A stretch of DNA of 25,537 bases from Bacteroidota bacterium (GTDB taxonomy: Bacteria; Bacteroidota; Bacteroidia; Flavobacteriales_F; PHOS-HE28): the NCBI GenBank assembly GCA_023412755.1, contig JAEZCB010000049.1:1-25537 (forward strand). Direction: 5' to 3'. The position numbers and the translations under genes were made by a program. Under the pieces are notes generated by a model. The model was not told the DNA's origin. It ran no database searches and was given only the letters and a program-made list of their open reading frames with translations. This document shows, piece by piece, positions 7,367 to 13,337 of this stretch (the first letter of the stretch is position 1; each line of letters begins with the position of its first letter).

Positions 7367-8284
7367 TCATTGACCATGCCTGAAGGCATGCTCCTGAACT
7401 TTCACCACATGAAGCACGAATGGGAACAATGCGTCCATGGTCTCTTGTGCTCCACGAGTTGATCCCGGCAATGTGATCACAAGCGTACGGCCGATCATGC
7501 CCGCGATGCCTCTGCTCATCATGGACCAGGGCATGCGTTGTTGCCCATAAGCGCGTGCGGCTTCCATGATCCCTGGGATCTCACGATCCAGCAAAGGTGC
7601 TATCGCTTCCGGAGTGCGATCCCGCAAGGATAAACCTGTGCCTCCTGTCGTGAGTATCACATCGAGACCTGTTTGAGACCACGAGCGTACTTGCTGAACA
7701 ATGGCTTCGGGTTCATCCGCCACCACGGTCTGCTCCAGAACATCGACCCCACACCCCTGCAGCTTTGCCACGATGGCAGGGCCGGCCTTATCCTCCTTTT
7801 TTCCCCTGTGTACACCATCACTGATCGTGAGCACGGCGGCCTTCACCGGCACATCGAACCGGTCTTTCCAATCACTTTTGCCTCCATGCTTTTCCACAAG
7901 CCGGATGCCTCCGATCACCACCTGCTTGTCGATCGGCTTCAACATGTCATAGATCGTGAGTGCCGCGACACTCGCTCCGTGCATGGCCTCCACTTCCACG
8001 CCCGTGCGGTAGATCGTGCGGACGCGCATGGTGATGATGATCTCCTGCTCACCGAGCGCGAAAGTGCATTCGGCATGTTCGATCGGCAGTGGATGACAAT
8101 CAGGTATGATCTCGTGCGTCCTTTTCACACCGAACAATGCCGCGATGCGCGCACTCTCCAACACATCACCTTTAGGCACTCGCCTTTCCTTCACCGCTTC
8201 AATCGTCGCAGAAGACCCAACGGTCACCAATGCTGTCGCCGTTGCTTCGCGCAGGCTGGTGGGTTTGTGGGTTATGTCCACCAT
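7367..8284 (-). CDS. moaCB: Bifunctional MoaC-MoaB fusion protein
   Basis: A 305-residue fusion. Residues 1-143 are MoaC (cyclic pyranopterin monophosphate synthase); by alignment with E. coli MoaC all catalytic positions are kept: Lys38 in PKGDV, His64 in DCHPLP, Glu97 and Glu99 in GVEVEA, Asp113 and Lys116 in TIYDMLK. Residues about 146-305 are a MoaB/Mog domain (molybdopterin adenylyltransferase) with LTISDGVHRGKKEDKAGP and the pterin-binding loop TTGGTGLSLRDRTPEA. The fusion thus joins an early and a late step of the pathway. It is the last gene of the minus-strand operon, 4 bases after moaE. No separate moaB or mog is in the window, so this domain probably provides that activity. Confidence 0.94.
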   Translation of the reverse strand: MVDITHKPTSLREATATALVTVGSSATIEAVKERRVPKGDVLESARIAALFGVKRTHEIIPDCHPLPIEHAECTFALGEQEIIITMRVRTIYRTGVEVEAMHGASVAALTIYDMLKPIDKQVVIGGIRLVEKHGGKSDWKDRFDVPVKAAVLTISDGVHRGKKEDKAGPAIVAKLQGCGVDVLEQTVVADEPEAIVQQVRSWSQTGLDVILTTGGTGLSLRDRTPEAIAPLLDREIPGIMEAARAYGQQRMPWSMMSRGIAGMIGRTLVITLPGSTRGAQETMDALFPFVLHVVKVQEHAFRHGQ

Positions 8285-8288
8285 CGCT

Positions 8289-8738
8289 TCAGTCGTTCAC
8301 TTTCCATTGATGGCCTCCCTCCTTGAAAAGCTCTTTGCCGTAGATCGGTAGCCGTTGCTTCACCTGATCGGTCACATATGCCACAGCTTCCCTCGCCGCC
8401 TTGCGATGCGCGGCGCTGGCGAATACCATGAAGCAGAGTTCGCCGGCTGATATGCGGCCGAGAGCGTGATGCACATGAAGGCAGGTTATCGGCCACCGCT
8501 CGAAGGTCTCCTCGCGGATGGCCGTCATCGCCGCCATCGCCATCTCCTTGTATGCGGAATACTCGATCGCCTCCACTCTGCGGCCGTTCATCTCATCTGC
8601 CCGCACCTGTCCAAGGAATAGCTCATGCGCACCGATGGAGGTCTTTCCGGAATGTTTCGCGATACTTTCACCGATGGACATCGGGTCCAAAGGACCTTCC
8701 ACGAAGATGTTCCGCTCCCTATGTGCTGTTCCACTCAT
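8289..8738 (-). CDS. moaE: Molybdopterin synthase catalytic subunit MoaE
   Basis: A 149-residue large subunit of molybdopterin synthase, which transfers sulfur from thiocarboxylated MoaD onto cyclic pyranopterin to make molybdopterin. Family motifs are HELFLGQVR (38-46), AIEYSAYKEMA (57-67), HHALGRISAGE (90-100), SAAHRKAA (108-115) and QRLPIYGKELFKEG (128-141). The usual C-terminal PxWKxE active-site motif reads PIYGKE, with lysine at position 135 one place later than in the common form. It overlaps moaD by 4 bases, typical of translational coupling between the two subunits. Confidence 0.94.
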   Translation of the reverse strand: MSGTAHRERNIFVEGPLDPMSIGESIAKHSGKTSIGAHELFLGQVRADEMNGRRVEAIEYSAYKEMAMAAMTAIREETFERWPITCLHVHHALGRISAGELCFMVFASAAHRKAAREAVAYVTDQVKQRLPIYGKELFKEGGHQWKVND

Positions 8739-8959
8739 CCTCCCGCGAATGGCGGCAGCAGGGCGATCTCTTCATTCCCTGTCAGCCGAATGTCATCATG
8801 AACGATCCGTCGATCCACCGCGATCGCATAGGACAATAGATCCGCATCGGGCACCTGCTCCGATAATCGTTGTCGAAGCCCCAGGGTGCTTTCCACCTCG
8901 AGTTCCAGCATATCGGCCCCCGCTTTTTCCGCAAGGATGCCGAAGAGCAGCACTTTCAT
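8735..8959 (-). CDS. moaD: Molybdopterin synthase sulfur carrier subunit MoaD
   Basis: A 74-residue ubiquitin-fold (MoaD/ThiS) protein ending in PPFAGG. The C-terminal double glycine is the site that is adenylated and then thiocarboxylated, and it inserts into the MoaE active site. The N-terminal strand MKVLLFGILAEKAG is typical. It starts 3 bases after the end of mobA and overlaps moaE by 4 bases. The ThiF-like gene at the head of the operon is the obvious candidate for its activating enzyme. Confidence 0.94.
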   Translation of the reverse strand: MKVLLFGILAEKAGADMLELEVESTLGLRQRLSEQVPDADLLSYAIAVDRRIVHDDIRLTGNEEIALLPPFAGG

Positions 8960-8962
8960 GGT

Positions 8963-9529
8963 TCAAAGATCGCTCGGATGGTTCAAGTTCCTGAATAGAC
9001 CCTCCGGCCAACCCTGTTCGCCAGGCTCGATCAGGGGCGTGGCCATACGTAGATCCATCAAAGCATCAGAAAATTTCAACGACCCGGATAGGATCCTCTC
9101 CCTGAATATGCTCTCGCATCTTCTATGGTAGGCGGCTGCGAGTGGCTCGAGGCCACCTTGATGTCTGGGTACCACCGCATCGGTTCGTGTGCCCATTTCA
9201 CTTTGGAGGAACTGAAGCAATCTTCCATTGATGTTGGGCATGTCGCAGGCGAGTACCAGGAGCCGATCCTGACTCGCATACCGCATAGCGGTAACAACAC
9301 CCCCCAGTGGACCATTTCCGGGCATGTCGTCCGCGATCACGAACGGACCGGCATGTCCATATTTCATTGGATCTCCGATCACAAGCAGGTCCTGCACATG
9401 AGGCTCAAGCAGGTCCAGCGCCCGGTCCATCATGGTCCTTCCATCTATCTGGATCAACGCCTTGTCGCTGCCCATCCTGGAGCTTTTTCCGCCCACGAGT
9501 ACCACACCCGTCCAACCGGTCACGCTCAT
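8963..9529 (-). CDS. mobA: Molybdenum cofactor guanylyltransferase (MobA family)
   Basis: A 188-residue nucleotidyltransferase that attaches GMP (or another nucleotide) to Mo-molybdopterin to make a dinucleotide cofactor for DMSO reductase-family enzymes. The N-terminal signature LVGGKSSRMGSDKALI (11-26) binds the nucleotide phosphates; DDMPGNGPLGGVVTAM and LVLACDMPNIN supply the GPLGG loop and the metal-binding aspartate. The family also contains MocA (CTP-using) enzymes, so GMP is inferred from overall similarity. It overlaps moeA by 4 bases. Its presence implies that the cell has a molybdoenzyme with a dinucleotide cofactor outside this window. Confidence 0.9.
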   Translation of the reverse strand: MSVTGWTGVVLVGGKSSRMGSDKALIQIDGRTMMDRALDLLEPHVQDLLVIGDPMKYGHAGPFVIADDMPGNGPLGGVVTAMRYASQDRLLVLACDMPNINGRLLQFLQSEMGTRTDAVVPRHQGGLEPLAAAYHRRCESIFRERILSGSLKFSDALMDLRMATPLIEPGEQGWPEGLFRNLNHPSDL

Positions 9530-10701
9530 GGTTGTGGCAGATGATGGACCTCGACCATTTCACCACGTCTGGCACTGCGCATCGTGGAGGAAAAATGGAC
9601 AAGTGAATCGGCCTGCATCAAGGACATGAGCATGTGCGACCCTTCGTCGCGCAGCAGTTCCACAGTGCCGTTATGGCAACGAGCGGCGCGGAATTCACTG
9701 CGCTCGCCTTTCAGTTCCACATCATGCGCCAGTGCCATGGGTCCCGAGCGCAGGAAGGGTCCACTGGCGCCCATCATTTTGCGGACCGCGGGCAAAACAT
9801 ACATCCAGAAAAGGATCATTACAGCACGCGGATTGCCGGGCAGGCCCAGCACGATCCTATCCCCATCCGTGGCGAACAACATCGGTTTACCTGGTTTTTG
9901 TGCGACCTTGTGGAAGATGATCTTGCAGCCAACCTCTTCAAGGACCGGACGGACCAGATCATGATCACCTACGGAGACCCCGCCGGTCGTGATCACCAGG
10001 TCACTCTTTGACAAAGCATGCCGGAGTGCTTCCCGAAGAGGCTCTTTTGCATCCGGTGCTTTCAGGATCAAGGGTTCCACACCGAGAGCCGCCAGCGCTG
10101 CGGACAACATGGTATCATTGCTGCTGAAGATCTTCCCATCCTCTGATCCTTCTTCCGAAAACTCGCCACCAGTGATCACAATGGTCACATAGGGCCATTC
10201 ATGTACGCGCACCTTCCGAACGCCCACGGAGGCCAACAGGCCTATGGCAGCGGGCGCGAGCGGATCACCTTTCTGAAGGATCACATCGCCTGCGCGCACC
10301 TGCTCGCCCTTCAACCTGACGTTGGCACCACGCTTTGGAGCATCGCCATTCAGGCGAATTCGATCGCCATCCCGCATAACATGCTCCTGCATGATCACCG
10401 TGTCCGCGCACAAGGGCAGCCTGGCTCCGGTGAATATCCTAAGGCATTCATCTTTACCTAGTATTCCGTTGAACATGTCGCCTGCGGCCACCTCGGCGAT
10501 CACCCTCCATTCCTGGATCTCCGGCGAGGAGTGGAAAGCGTAACCATCCACGGCACTGTTATGGAAGAGCGGATGATCGTACGGAGCCATGATATCCTCA
10601 GCGGCAAAATGCCGGTGTGCGGCTTGCAGCGGCATCTCCTTCACCGGCAGAACGGTGGTTTGTTGCATGATCAGCCGTCGTGCCTGTTCAACCTCGATCA
10701 T
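9526..10701 (-). CDS. moeA: Molybdopterin molybdotransferase MoeA
   Basis: A 391-residue enzyme that inserts molybdate into adenylated molybdopterin. Motifs in order: NSAVDGYAF (48-56) and TGARLP (91-96) in domains I/II; TTGGVSVGDHDLVRP (238-252) in the MogA-like domain III; KPGKPMLFA and GLPGNPRAV (286-294); and a C-terminal MoeA_C beta barrel. The start is placed at ATG 10701, which gives a 4-base ATGA overlap with the stop of the upstream transporter gene, the same junction type seen at moeA-mobA and moaD-moaE. ATG 10722 would add seven residues and a longer overlap. Confidence 0.94.
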   Translation of the reverse strand: MIEVEQARRLIMQQTTVLPVKEMPLQAAHRHFAAEDIMAPYDHPLFHNSAVDGYAFHSSPEIQEWRVIAEVAAGDMFNGILGKDECLRIFTGARLPLCADTVIMQEHVMRDGDRIRLNGDAPKRGANVRLKGEQVRAGDVILQKGDPLAPAAIGLLASVGVRKVRVHEWPYVTIVITGGEFSEEGSEDGKIFSSNDTMLSAALAALGVEPLILKAPDAKEPLREALRHALSKSDLVITTGGVSVGDHDLVRPVLEEVGCKIIFHKVAQKPGKPMLFATDGDRIVLGLPGNPRAVMILFWMYVLPAVRKMMGASGPFLRSGPMALAHDVELKGERSEFRAARCHNGTVELLRDEGSHMLMSLMQADSLVHFSSTMRSARRGEMVEVHHLPQP

Positions 10702-11420
10702 GGCAGCAGGAGTTTGATGCATGCGATGATCAGCACCGCCCCCAATAACTGTCGAAGGTGCAAGGCTGTCGTTCTGCTGGCACCCAGGTATGAGCCGGCA
10801 ATGCCCCCGGCCACTGCGGCCGAAAGCCAGGCGAATATCTCTGGGGATGCAAGGATGGGTCCTTGGAGTCCTGCCAATCCCGATATGCTGTTCACCAGAA
10901 TGAAGAGTGCACTCACCGCTGCCGCTTCATGGATGTGGCACCAGCGGAAAAGCAGGAGTACCGGACCGAGAATGATACCACCGCCGATCCCAATGGCACC
11001 TGAAAGCATTCCGATCACTGCGCCGATCACAATGGCCATTGGAATGGCCGGGTCACCGAGCACGGACCGCCATTTGCCAAAAACACCAAGCAACCTACCA
11101 ACGGCGAAAAGCAGGCAGAGTGCCAGAAGCCGTTGGTAGATGACCGGATCCAGTGAAATGCCACCACCGAGGAAGGCCGCAGGTATGGATCCGATCGCGA
11201 AAGGCCAGAAAAGACGCCAGCGGAAATGGCCAGCGCGCTGGAATTGGATGAATGCGATCGCGCTCACAACCACATTCAACAAGAGTGCGGAGGGCCTTAT
11301 GATCCCGCTTTCATGACCCGCCAGCAGGAGCACGGCGAGATAGCCGCTGGCGCCTCCATGGCCTACACTCGAATATAGGGCGGCCACGAGCAGTATGAGC
11401 AATGGCATGTAATGCTCCAT
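10698..11420 (-). CDS. TauE/SafE family membrane transporter
   Basis: A 240-residue protein with about eight hydrophobic segments in two similar halves, each with a family-like glycine-rich turn: YSSVGHGGASGYLAVLLLAG in the first and MLSGAIGIGGGIILGPVLLL in the second. TauE/SafE proteins export sulfite, sulfonates or related anions. It sits inside the Moco operon, with a 5-base gap after the ThiF-like gene and a 4-base overlap with moeA. The location suggests movement of a sulfur oxyanion, or less likely molybdate, linked to a molybdoenzyme such as sulfite oxidase. That is inference; no substrate can be read from the sequence. Confidence 0.87.
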   Translation of the reverse strand: MEHYMPLLILLVAALYSSVGHGGASGYLAVLLLAGHESGIIRPSALLLNVVVSAIAFIQFQRAGHFRWRLFWPFAIGSIPAAFLGGGISLDPVIYQRLLALCLLFAVGRLLGVFGKWRSVLGDPAIPMAIVIGAVIGMLSGAIGIGGGIILGPVLLLFRWCHIHEAAAVSALFILVNSISGLAGLQGPILASPEIFAWLSAAVAGGIAGSYLGASRTTALHLRQLLGAVLIIACIKLLLP

Positions 11421-11425
11421 TTGTA

Positions 11426-12097
11426 TCAGGCGATGAGTTGATCATCCTCCGGTGGAAGGGGCGGGGCTATGCGCAGCCATTGCCCTTTGCTTACATCGAG
11501 CAGGTCCATGAAGGGATCGGCGGGTGCATGGTGCAGGAACCTGCCAAGCCGTTGGGCCATCAACGCGGCCGTGATCACGGTGGCCGTGATCGGTACGTTC
11601 CGCATATCACAGCCATCCTGCAATGTGGTGGCCCGACCCTGGAAGCGCTCGTTAATGCCAGGGTAGGATGATACATGAGCAGTGGAAACCTGCAGCTGAT
11701 CTCCATGCACCGCGCCGCTCACCAAGGGCAGACCTAGTTCAGCACATGTGCTGTCCAGCAGTTTCCGGGCGTGCAGATCATCCATGCAATCGGCCACGAG
11801 ATCCACCGCATGAAGTAGCGCGGCGATGTTGGCCTGATCCAGGAATGCTCTCACAACTGTGACCTTTCGCTCAAGATGCAGATGGGCTGTACGTTCCACC
11901 GCTACATCCACCTTGAACCTGCCGATATCCCCGCTGCCGTATAAAGGTTGCCTTACAAGGTTTCCTTTTTCGATCGTATCGCCATCCACCAGCGTGATGT
12001 GGCCAAAACCCTGGCAGGCCACCATGGGCAGCAGGGCGTTGCCAATAGCCCCCAGCCCAATGATGGCAAGATGAGGTGGTGCGGGCATTCCGGCCAT
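11426..12097 (-). CDS. ThiF/MoeB/HesA family adenylyltransferase, reduced form
   Basis: A 223-residue E1-like enzyme expected to adenylate the MoaD C-terminus. The nucleotide-binding motif IIGLGAIGNAL (12-22), LVDGDTIEKGNLVRQ (36-50), Lys62 in IGRFKVDVA and the DCMDD aspartates (103-107) match MoeB. Two things differ from E. coli MoeB. The N-terminal helix with the arginine that reaches across the dimer is absent: the protein starts almost at the first beta strand and a stop codon lies 24 bases upstream. The two CxxC zinc motifs are also missing; only Cys163 in TLQDGCDMRN lies near the usual catalytic-loop cysteine. It heads the minus-strand Moco operon, with a promoter box 5 bases before its ATG. 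Confidence 0.86.
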   Translation of the reverse strand: MAGMPAPPHLAIIGLGAIGNALLPMVACQGFGHITLVDGDTIEKGNLVRQPLYGSGDIGRFKVDVAVERTAHLHLERKVTVVRAFLDQANIAALLHAVDLVADCMDDLHARKLLDSTCAELGLPLVSGAVHGDQLQVSTAHVSSYPGINERFQGRATTLQDGCDMRNVPITATVITAALMAQRLGRFLHHAPADPFMDLLDVSKGQWLRIAPPLPPEDDQLIA

Positions 12098-12102
12098 GCC
12101 CG

Positions 12103-12109
12103 CAAAGTA
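12103..12109 (-). promoter_or_regulatory. Probable -7 promoter element of the Moco operon
   Basis: On the minus strand the sequence is TACTTTG followed by CGGGC and the ATG. This is TAnnTTTG with a one-base-shorter spacer. Another probable promoter in the window (17054-17060) has the identical TACTTTG. It ends 5 bases before the ThiF-like start codon, predicting a leaderless operon message. The surrounding gap from the upstream gene is only 21 bases. Confidence 0.4.
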
Positions 12110-12118
12110 ACAGCCTCG

Positions 12119-12367
12119 CTAGATGCCGAGCTTTTGCAGGTCGATGGCTTCCAGCATCCGTTCGTACCGCTCACCTCCTTCGAAGGCTATGAGCCCGAGC
12201 ATCTTCACACTGGAAGGATCGAACTGCATCTCTACGAAGAAGTCATTCACCATAAAATACTGTACATACGGCTTCTTGCACCGGCATACTGCGATGAAGG
12301 TGCCGTAGGACCAGAGCAGATCCGCCCGCTTTCGCAGGTCAAGGGCATTGAATGGATACAGTTGCAT
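12119..12367 (-). CDS. Conserved-looking hypothetical protein, 82 residues
   Basis: A small soluble protein of 82 residues that I do not recognise with certainty. Its pattern (aromatic-rich strands YGTFIAVCRC, YVQYFMVNDFFVEMQFDP and a C-terminal helix ERYERMLEAIDLQKLGI) resembles small Bacteroidota proteins of unknown function that share an FFVE(V/M) strand. It has no signal peptide or membrane segment. It lies 21 bases upstream of the ThiF-like gene, on the same strand and in the same reading frame, separated by one TAG codon. It has balanced composition, and the opposite strand offers nothing better. No promoter box of the TAnnTTTG type is visible before its ATG. It may be co-transcribed into the Moco operon or be unrelated to it. 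Confidence 0.6.
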   Translation of the reverse strand: MQLYPFNALDLRKRADLLWSYGTFIAVCRCKKPYVQYFMVNDFFVEMQFDPSSVKMLGLIAFEGGERYERMLEAIDLQKLGI

Positions 12368-12714
12368 CGCTTTCCGGGCCTAAGTACCGATCGGGAGGGG
12401 GGTATATACCGCTGATCATGGTGTATGGATAGGAACGTGAACTCCCTGCCGATCCATGTGCGCTTCCGCTTTACCAGTTCATCACGAAAGTAGCTGGCCC
12501 CACAGAAGCTTTATCGGCCTAGCCGTTGGATCTTTCAACGAGCTTTCAACCACTGGAAAGGTGCATGATGAAACCAAGTCATTGGATATCAACCATGTGG
12601 GCGCGAGGGTAAGGAGGCTGTTGGTCTAAGAGCAGACCTCTATTCCACATAAGTACTATACTTTTGTAACGTTTTGGCACCATGGTGCGTCCCATGCATG
12701 TGGTAACATCGATC
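12368..12714. other. Intergenic region between divergent genes, 347 bases
   Basis: No credible gene was found in it. It holds a perfect 10-base palindrome GGTATATACC (12401-12410) about 35 bases before the minus-strand 82-codon gene, a direct repeat CTTTCAAC at 12532-12539 and 12543-12550 inside small imperfect inverted repeats, and a full -7 box at 12659-12666 for the plus-strand lipoprotein gene. I looked for tRNA-like T-arm sequences and found none. A small RNA cannot be excluded. Confidence 0.5.
12659..12666 (+). promoter_or_regulatory. Bacteroidota -7 promoter element for the HMA lipoprotein gene
   Basis: TACTTTTG is a full match to TAnnTTTG in an AT-rich stretch, 48 bases before the chosen ATG at 12715. 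No TTG element was seen at the usual -33 spacing. This position supports starting the protein at 12715 or 12721 rather than at the first in-frame ATG (12682), which would leave a leader of only about 10 bases and spoil the lipoprotein signal. Confidence 0.55.
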
Positions 12715-13245
12715 ATGAATATGCGCGAAACGATCCTCCCCATTCTGCTGGCCGCGGTCCTTTCCGGCTGCTCCCATGCCCCGCAGACCGCTGCTGATAC
12801 GGCCATGGCCGCGGATGTTCAGCGTACGGTGAAGGAGGTCTCCATATCGGAAGGAGAGGCCATGCACATCGCGGACATCAGCATCGAAGGCATGAGCTGC
12901 GAGATGATGTGCGGTGGTTCCATCCGCAAGGCATTGGCGAAATTGCCGGGCGTCACATTGGCGGAGATCAAGTTCATTGAAGGCGAAGAGCTCGATCACG
13001 CCATAGTGACCTATGATGGTTCGCTGATCGATGATGCGCGTATGATCGAGGCGATCCATGGCCTGCATGGTGGCCAGTACAAAGTACTGGCCGTTGACAT
13101 CACCCAGCAAGTGAAGCGGGAGCATGATGGCAATGGGACCTCGGAAGAGCGTGGTGAAGAGAAGGGCGTGCGCGTGTATGCGCCTTCCGGTGCTTCTCTG
13201 CTCCCCTCTGTTCTCGCCCTGCTTACGCAGATCCTCCGTCTCTGA
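12715..13245 (+). CDS. Lipoprotein with heavy-metal-associated (HMA) domain
   Basis: A 176-residue predicted lipoprotein. The signal peptide MNMRETILPILLAAVLSGC has a lipobox ending at Cys19. An HMA ferredoxin-like domain covers about residues 52-130 (ADISIEGMSCEMMC...). The metal site is CxxxC (Cys62, Cys66) rather than the classical GMxCxxC; I believe this longer spacing occurs in Bacteroidota relatives. It probably binds copper or another soft metal at the membrane surface. After a charged linker the protein ends in a hydrophobic segment (SLLPSVLALLTQILRL), unusual for such a lipoprotein. Heme A synthase follows 92 bases downstream with its own promoter, so a role in cytochrome oxidase metallation is possible but only inferred. 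Confidence 0.75.
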   Translation: MNMRETILPILLAAVLSGCSHAPQTAADTAMAADVQRTVKEVSISEGEAMHIADISIEGMSCEMMCGGSIRKALAKLPGVTLAEIKFIEGEELDHAIVTYDGSLIDDARMIEAIHGLHGGQYKVLAVDITQQVKREHDGNGTSEERGEEKGVRVYAPSGASLLPSVLALLTQILRL

Positions 13246-13294
13246 GCCCGCATTCTTTACTGTGATCTGACAAGTGCATGGGTCTTGCAGGTCC

Positions 13295-13302
13295 TACCTT
13301 TG
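13295..13302 (+). promoter_or_regulatory. Bacteroidota -7 promoter element for heme A synthase
   Basis: TACCTTTG is a full match to TAnnTTTG and is identical to the box at 810-817, including the following GC bases. It predicts transcription from about 13308 and a leader of about 30 bases to the TTG start at 13338. Confidence 0.55.
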
Positions 13303-13337
13303 CGGCCCATCTCCGGACATAGCCGCGATGGCCAGGA

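Noticed and set aside
7375..7390. CATGCC-TGAA-GGCATG inverted repeat as a terminator between moaA and moaCB
   Set aside because: It lies inside the moaCB coding end, the stem is only six pairs and no T-run follows; too weak to call.
10531..11139. 202-codon plus-strand frame across moeA and the TauE-like gene
   Set aside because: It spans the junction of two well-supported minus-strand genes and its composition (Ser/Pro/Arg/Met-rich) is that of a shadow frame.
12600..12665. Possible tRNA or small RNA in the intergenic region (GTAAGGAGGCTG... stretch)
   Set aside because: No T-arm consensus, no acceptor stem pairing and no CCA-adjacent structure could be found.
12682..12714. Upstream ATG at 12682 as the start of the HMA lipoprotein
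   Set aside because: It would place extra polar residues before the lipoprotein signal and leave almost no leader after the promoter box.
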